A stretch of DNA of 64,000 nucleotides. Origin: Caballeronia sp. INDeC2 (lineage in GTDB: Bacteria; Pseudomonadota; Gammaproteobacteria; Burkholderiales; Burkholderiaceae). The notes under the pieces are model-generated. The model saw nothing but the letters and a program-made list of their open reading frames with translations. It was not told where the DNA came from and ran no database searches. Of this stretch, positions 60,755 to 64,000 are shown piece by piece (positions within the stretch are counted from its first letter, which is position 1; each line of letters starts with the position of its first letter). The DNA is taken from the NCBI RefSeq assembly GCF_023631325.1, contig NZ_JALQDG010000031.1, positions 186,001 through 250,000 on the forward strand. The letters are read 5' to 3'. A program made the translations under genes and the position numbers.

Positions 60755-61810
60755 ATGCCAGATTCCGCAGTAAAGAAAGACCCCGACGCGCTTCGGGGCG
60801 ATTCGCCCGCATCACCCCGCCGGCGCGCGGCGCAAACGCATGAAGTGCAGGTCACGAAAGCCAGTGTCGACACCGAAAAGAAACTCGCCCGCGCCGCGCG
60901 CTCGGCGCAGCGTCTCGCCCAGTTGAGCGATGGCGCGCGCGGCGGCGAAACGCTCGACCTGTTCGCCGAGGATGCCGAACGTGCGCATCTTCAGGCGATG
61001 AACACCGATATCCGCCAGGGCACCTTCGAAGGCTTCGAGTTGCCGGATGTGTTTCTCGCGGCGGTGCAATCGAACGGCCACGCGCCGGAATCTGGCGTCG
61101 CGAAACGCGTCGCGCGCGAGAGCGTGGCGTCGGTCGCGCCGGCGCGGGGTTTGTTTCAGGACGATTTGCCCGACGTCGACGTGCCAGCCGTGAAAACCGG
61201 CGCGATCGCCGCTGCCGCGACACGATCGGCGAGCATCAGCACGTGTGTCTCGCCGGAAAGCGCACCGCTGTCGCCGGCGGCGCTCGCTTCGGCGCTGATC
61301 GCACGCGATCGTGGGGAGCGCGGTGAATGCAGCGCCGCCGAGCCGCTTGCGAAGGACATCGCCCGCAATGCCACCGCGCCCGAGCTCGACCGCGCCCGCG
61401 CGACGGCGTTCGCCGATACCATCGACGCGCTCTACGCGGTCATCGCCGAACAGCGCACGTCCGCCGTGGCCCACGCGCGCCGCATGAAGACGATGCTGAC
61501 GATCATCGTTTGCGTGATGCTCGTCACGGTGGCGACCGGCATCGCGCAGACGTCGGTGCTGCTGCGCATGAGCCGCGACAACAAGCTGCAGCAGGACCGC
61601 GCGGAGCAACTGATGCTCAACCAGCAGGCGACGCTCGCCTCGCTCTTCGATACCGATTCCGAAAACGTCGGCATGCACCGCGCATCCGACATCGCACGCG
61701 ATTCCAGCGACGTCTCGCCGATGAAGCCCGTCAGCGCCGTGCAGCCTGATTCCGCGCCGAAAACGCGCGCGCACCGCAGGCACCGTCGCGCCACTGCTTC
61801 GACGCACTGA
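60755..61810 (+). CDS. Hypothetical protein with one transmembrane helix
   Basis: A 351-residue protein. The N-terminal about 250 residues are charged, Ala-rich and low in hydrophobics; one TM segment near residue 257 (MLTIIVCVMLVTVATGIAQTSVLL) is followed by a short, basic tail (about 75 residues) ending HRRHRRATAS. Not recognised as a known family. The start at MPDSAVKK is chosen because the upstream open part is not coding-like. A hairpin follows. Confidence 0.65.
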   Translation: MPDSAVKKDPDALRGDSPASPRRRAAQTHEVQVTKASVDTEKKLARAARSAQRLAQLSDGARGGETLDLFAEDAERAHLQAMNTDIRQGTFEGFELPDVFLAAVQSNGHAPESGVAKRVARESVASVAPARGLFQDDLPDVDVPAVKTGAIAAAATRSASISTCVSPESAPLSPAALASALIARDRGERGECSAAEPLAKDIARNATAPELDRARATAFADTIDALYAVIAEQRTSAVAHARRMKTMLTIIVCVMLVTVATGIAQTSVLLRMSRDNKLQQDRAEQLMLNQQATLASLFDTDSENVGMHRASDIARDSSDVSPMKPVSAVQPDSAPKTRAHRRHRRATASTH

Positions 61811-61829
61811 TCCCCGCTGTCAGATTCCC

Positions 61830-61859
61830 GCGACACCCCGCCTTGCGGCGGCGTGTCGC
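61830..61859. terminator. Hairpin after the hypothetical membrane protein
   Basis: An imperfect 12-bp stem: GCGACAC pairs with GTGTCGC, continued by CCGCC with GGCGG, around a TTGC loop. No T-run. Possible terminator 20 bp after the stop. Confidence 0.4.
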
Positions 61860-62016
61860 GCTCTGCGTTCGCATAGGCGTCTGAGCTCAGTCATATGGGC
61901 TTCTCCGGCCCGTCCCTCTTTTTCACCTAGCTCGGAATGGACGGTGAGGTAGAAAAACTACCAAATTTCTTTCCAAGAAATGTTGCATTGCACTAGAAAT
62001 CTATCGGGGCTAACCC

Positions 62017-62022
62017 TATAAT
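62017..62022 (+). promoter_or_regulatory. Consensus -10 hexamer before a small gene
   Basis: TATAAT, perfect sigma-70 -10, 43 bp before the 50-residue gene at 62065. No good -35 was seen 16-18 bp upstream, so it may need an activator. Confidence 0.45.
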
Positions 62023-62064
62023 TCTTTCTAAGGGAAAACCCTCTATCACTAACCGGAGTCAGTC

Positions 62065-62217
62065 ATGAGCTACCTCTTCGCCCTGCTGCAAAAATTCGCT
62101 TCGATGTTCGAATCGGCGCACCTGCCGATGGACAAAGACTACTCGTATCAAGCACGTTTCCGTGAATCCGAGCGTCAACGCAAGGCACGCGGCACCGCAT
62201 TCGGCATCCGTCTGTAA
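62065..62217 (+). CDS. Small protein (50 residues), DUF3563-like by appearance
   Basis: ATG at 62065 after a GGAG ribosome site opens a frame of 50 codons. It starts MSYLFALLQKFASMFESAH and ends in a basic stretch (ESERQRKARGTAFGIRL). The amphipathic N-terminal helix followed by a charged part resembles short DUF3563-type proteins common in Burkholderia, but the match is by eye only. A TATAAT hexamer lies upstream, which fits a well-expressed small gene. Confidence 0.6.
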   Translation: MSYLFALLQKFASMFESAHLPMDKDYSYQARFRESERQRKARGTAFGIRL

Positions 62218-62692
62218 TGCGTCGCTGACGGCGGCACGGGAAACATAAACACAAGCAACGCAAGCAACAAACGACGGCACACGCCGTACGACCCGCCCGC
62301 CAATTCCTGCTGTTTCTGCTGCTCTTGTAGTTTTTCTAGCGAATTTCACCCTGCTTCGGCTTATCTGCCGGACGCATCTCTCCCAAGCGCTCTACGCGCT
62401 AAGCCAGCCTTCGCCCCTTTCGTCTTGCTGACACAGGCGTAGCAAGCCGCCTGCATCGCAAAACGACATCGCGACTTGTATTTGCGCGACACGCGAAAAA
62501 ACGCAAGATCGTTCTCTTCGCTTCCCGCAAACCGTTATCCAGCAAGGCTCCGATTACTCGTCGGCGCCATCCCCCTTATTCCAGTGTCGTATTTCCACAT
62601 GTGGTTGTCGCAAATAGTCGGCTGATGCGACTTTTTTCTGGCAACTATGTATGCATAGCGCGGACGCGCGTCCGCACGCCAGGAGATATTCG
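62218..62692. other. Intergenic region without recognised features
   Basis: About 475 bp between the small gene and proV. No coding frame with convincing start and ribosome site on either strand, no strong hairpin with T-run. It should contain the proVW promoter. Nothing else could be identified by eye. Confidence 0.4.
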
Positions 62693-63871
62693 ATGAATTC
62701 CCCCAAGGTAGTAGTCGAAGGACTGTGCAAGGTATTCGGCAACAGTCCCAAACAGGCGCTGGACATGCTGGCCGGTGGCGCGACGAAGGAAGAAGTCTTC
62801 AAGCGCACCGGACAGATCGTCGGCGTTCATAACGTCTCCTTCGACGTCAAGGAAGGCGAGATTTTCGTGCTCATGGGCCTGTCCGGTTCGGGCAAATCCA
62901 CGCTGATCCGGCTCATCAACCGGCTGGTCGAACCGACGGCCGGCAAGGTGTTGATCGACGGCCGCGACGTGGCCTCGGTGCCGCGCTCGGAACTCACGGC
63001 CCTGCGCCGCAAGGACATGAGCATGGTGTTTCAGTCCTTCGCGCTCATGCCGCAACGCACGGTTCTTTCCAACGCCGCATTCGGCCTCGAGGTCGCGGGC
63101 GTCGGCAAGAAAGAGCGCGAAGCGCGCGCGATGACAGTGCTCGAGCAGGTCGGCCTGGCGCCGTTCGCGCAGAAGTTGCCCGCGCAACTGTCGGGCGGCA
63201 TGCAGCAGCGCGTGGGGCTTGCGCGTGCGCTTGCGGTGAATCCTTCGCTGATGATCATGGACGAGGCGTTCTCCGCACTCGATCCGCTCAAGCGCAAGGA
63301 AATGCAGAACGTGCTGCTCGATCTGCAACGCGAGCAGCGCCGCACGATTCTCTTCGTGTCGCACGATCTGGAAGAGGCGATGCGCATCGGCACGCGCATC
63401 GCGATCATGGAAGGCGGCCGCGTGGTGCAGATCGGCACGCCGCAGGAAATCATCACCAATCCCGCCGACGACTACGTGGAAGCGTTCTTCGAAGGCATCG
63501 ACACGAGCCGCTATCTGACCGCGGGCGATCTGATGCAGACGGACGCCGTGCCGCTGATGAAGCACGCGCCGCAGATCGACGCATCGAGCGTCGCGGCGAC
63601 GCTCAACGGCAGCGCCGACTACGCGTTCGTGCTCGATGGGCAGCGCCGCATCCGCGGCTTCGTCGGACGCGATGCGAACGGCAATGCCGCGTCGCAGATC
63701 AATCCCATCGAATGTGTCCAGCGCAGCATGACGCTCGACGACGTGGTGAATCGCGTGGTCGCGAGCCCGGCGCCGCTGCCGGTCGTCGAAGCAGACGGTT
63801 CGTATTGCGGTTCGATCAACAAGGCCAATGTCCTGAAGGTTCTTACGCACCATCGAGGTTCCCATGTCTGA
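62693..63871 (+). CDS. proV: Glycine betaine/L-proline ABC transporter ATP-binding protein
   Basis: A 392-residue ATPase of the ProV/OpuAA type. Walker A GLSGSGKST (about 61-69), signature LSGGMQQRVGLARAL, Walker B LMIMDEAFSALDP, followed by a C-terminal CBS-domain pair (about 270-390). The N-terminal FGNSPKQALDMLAGGATKEEVFKRTG is the ProV-specific lead. It drives uptake of compatible solutes under osmotic stress. AGGAGATATT supports the start. It overlaps the permease gene by 8 bp. Confidence 0.95.
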   Translation: MNSPKVVVEGLCKVFGNSPKQALDMLAGGATKEEVFKRTGQIVGVHNVSFDVKEGEIFVLMGLSGSGKSTLIRLINRLVEPTAGKVLIDGRDVASVPRSELTALRRKDMSMVFQSFALMPQRTVLSNAAFGLEVAGVGKKEREARAMTVLEQVGLAPFAQKLPAQLSGGMQQRVGLARALAVNPSLMIMDEAFSALDPLKRKEMQNVLLDLQREQRRTILFVSHDLEEAMRIGTRIAIMEGGRVVQIGTPQEIITNPADDYVEAFFEGIDTSRYLTAGDLMQTDAVPLMKHAPQIDASSVAATLNGSADYAFVLDGQRRIRGFVGRDANGNAASQINPIECVQRSMTLDDVVNRVVASPAPLPVVEADGSYCGSINKANVLKVLTHHRGSHV

Positions 63872-64000
63872 AATCATTCCGCTTGGCAGTTGGGTGGACC
63901 ACGGCGTCCACTATCTCCTCGATCACGACGCGAAAACCTTCGACTCCATCGGCAAGGTCATCGAAACGTTCGCCGCGGCGATCGAGCACGGCCTGCAGGC
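63864..64000 (+). CDS. proW: ProW-type glycine betaine ABC permease, N-terminal part (runs off window)
   Basis: The first about 45 residues are present: MSEIIPLGSWVDHGVHYLLD, then DSIGKVIETFAAAIEHGLQ. This is the typical ProW N-terminal cytoplasmic lead before the first membrane helix. It starts inside the end of proV (8-bp overlap), so the two are coupled. The rest lies beyond the right edge. Confidence 0.85.
   Translation, partial: MSEIIPLGSWVDHGVHYLLDHDAKTFDSIGKVIETFAAAIEHGLQ

Noticed and set aside
61943..61962. GGTGAGGTAGAAAAACTACC as an iteron near 61.9 kb
   Set aside because: Only the first six bases match. The segment is a small inverted repeat (GGTAG/CTACC), perhaps an operator, not a Rep site.

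Overview
The window looks like the origin-proximal part of a secondary chromosome or megaplasmid from a member of the Burkholderiaceae, most likely the Paraburkholderia/Caballeronia group. The DNA is GC-rich with strong third-position GC bias. At 36-43.5 kb it carries a replication and partition block of the type found on Burkholderia second chromosomes: a Rep_3-type initiator (40062-41417), parB and parA (41513-43261, minus strand), a cluster of 16-bp CTTTATGCGCATAAAG palindromes (parS), a KfrA-like coiled-coil protein, a degenerate tyrosine-recombinase-fold protein, and about 1.7 kb of non-coding DNA with 19 directly repeated iterons (consensus GGTGAGnnTTTnCGGGA). No rRNA, tRNA, CRISPR array or insertion sequence was recognised.

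Layout. 0-9.2 kb is housekeeping and stress functions: the end of a 2Fe-2S reductase, a LysR regulator, zwf, an FUSC transporter, a CPBP-family membrane protein, a LysE exporter, wrbA, a PhoD-like phosphatase, a universal stress protein and a TerB-like protein. 9.6-10.8 kb is an isolated phage-type lysis pair (GH108 endolysin plus 3-TM GTA-type holin). 10.8-36 kb is accessory metabolism and regulation: a Spy-like protein, IclR/MFS, LysR, AraC/methyltransferase, a two-component system with PmrA-like CTTAAG boxes, a MarR-GNAT fusion, a sugar-acid dehydratase/DHDPS-like pair, an MFS/M20 hydrolase/LysR unit, kbl-tdh with a divergent XRE-cupin regulator, a small LexA-box gene and a DUF2252 protein. 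36-43.6 kb is the replicon core. 43.6-46.6 kb holds a PatZ-like protein acetyltransferase and an unknown gene. 46.6-56.4 kb is an IclR-controlled sugar operon (ABC importer, two-gene UxaA dehydratase, aldo/keto reductase, lactonase, SDR, FAH hydrolase) that reads as a complete non-phosphorylative L-fucose-type pathway to pyruvate and lactate. 56.4-64 kb holds a thioesterase, an MCP, an AGE epimerase, MgtC, two unknown genes and the start of a proVW glycine-betaine importer.

The most interesting signal is that elements of the replicon control system are not confined to the origin. Two consensus iterons with three partial copies in mixed orientation lie between genes at 11.45-11.57 kb, about 27 kb from the origin array. 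Another iteron forms the last codons of the recombinase-like gene. parS copies occur 10-12 kb to one side of parAB (between kbl and tdh, and after the XRE gene) and 10 kb to the other side (inside the aldo/keto reductase gene). The recombinase-like protein has lost nearly all catalytic residues, including the tyrosine, which suggests a structural or DNA-binding role tied to the origin. Coordinates and motifs were read from the sequence; family assignments are from recognition of motifs, not from database searches.
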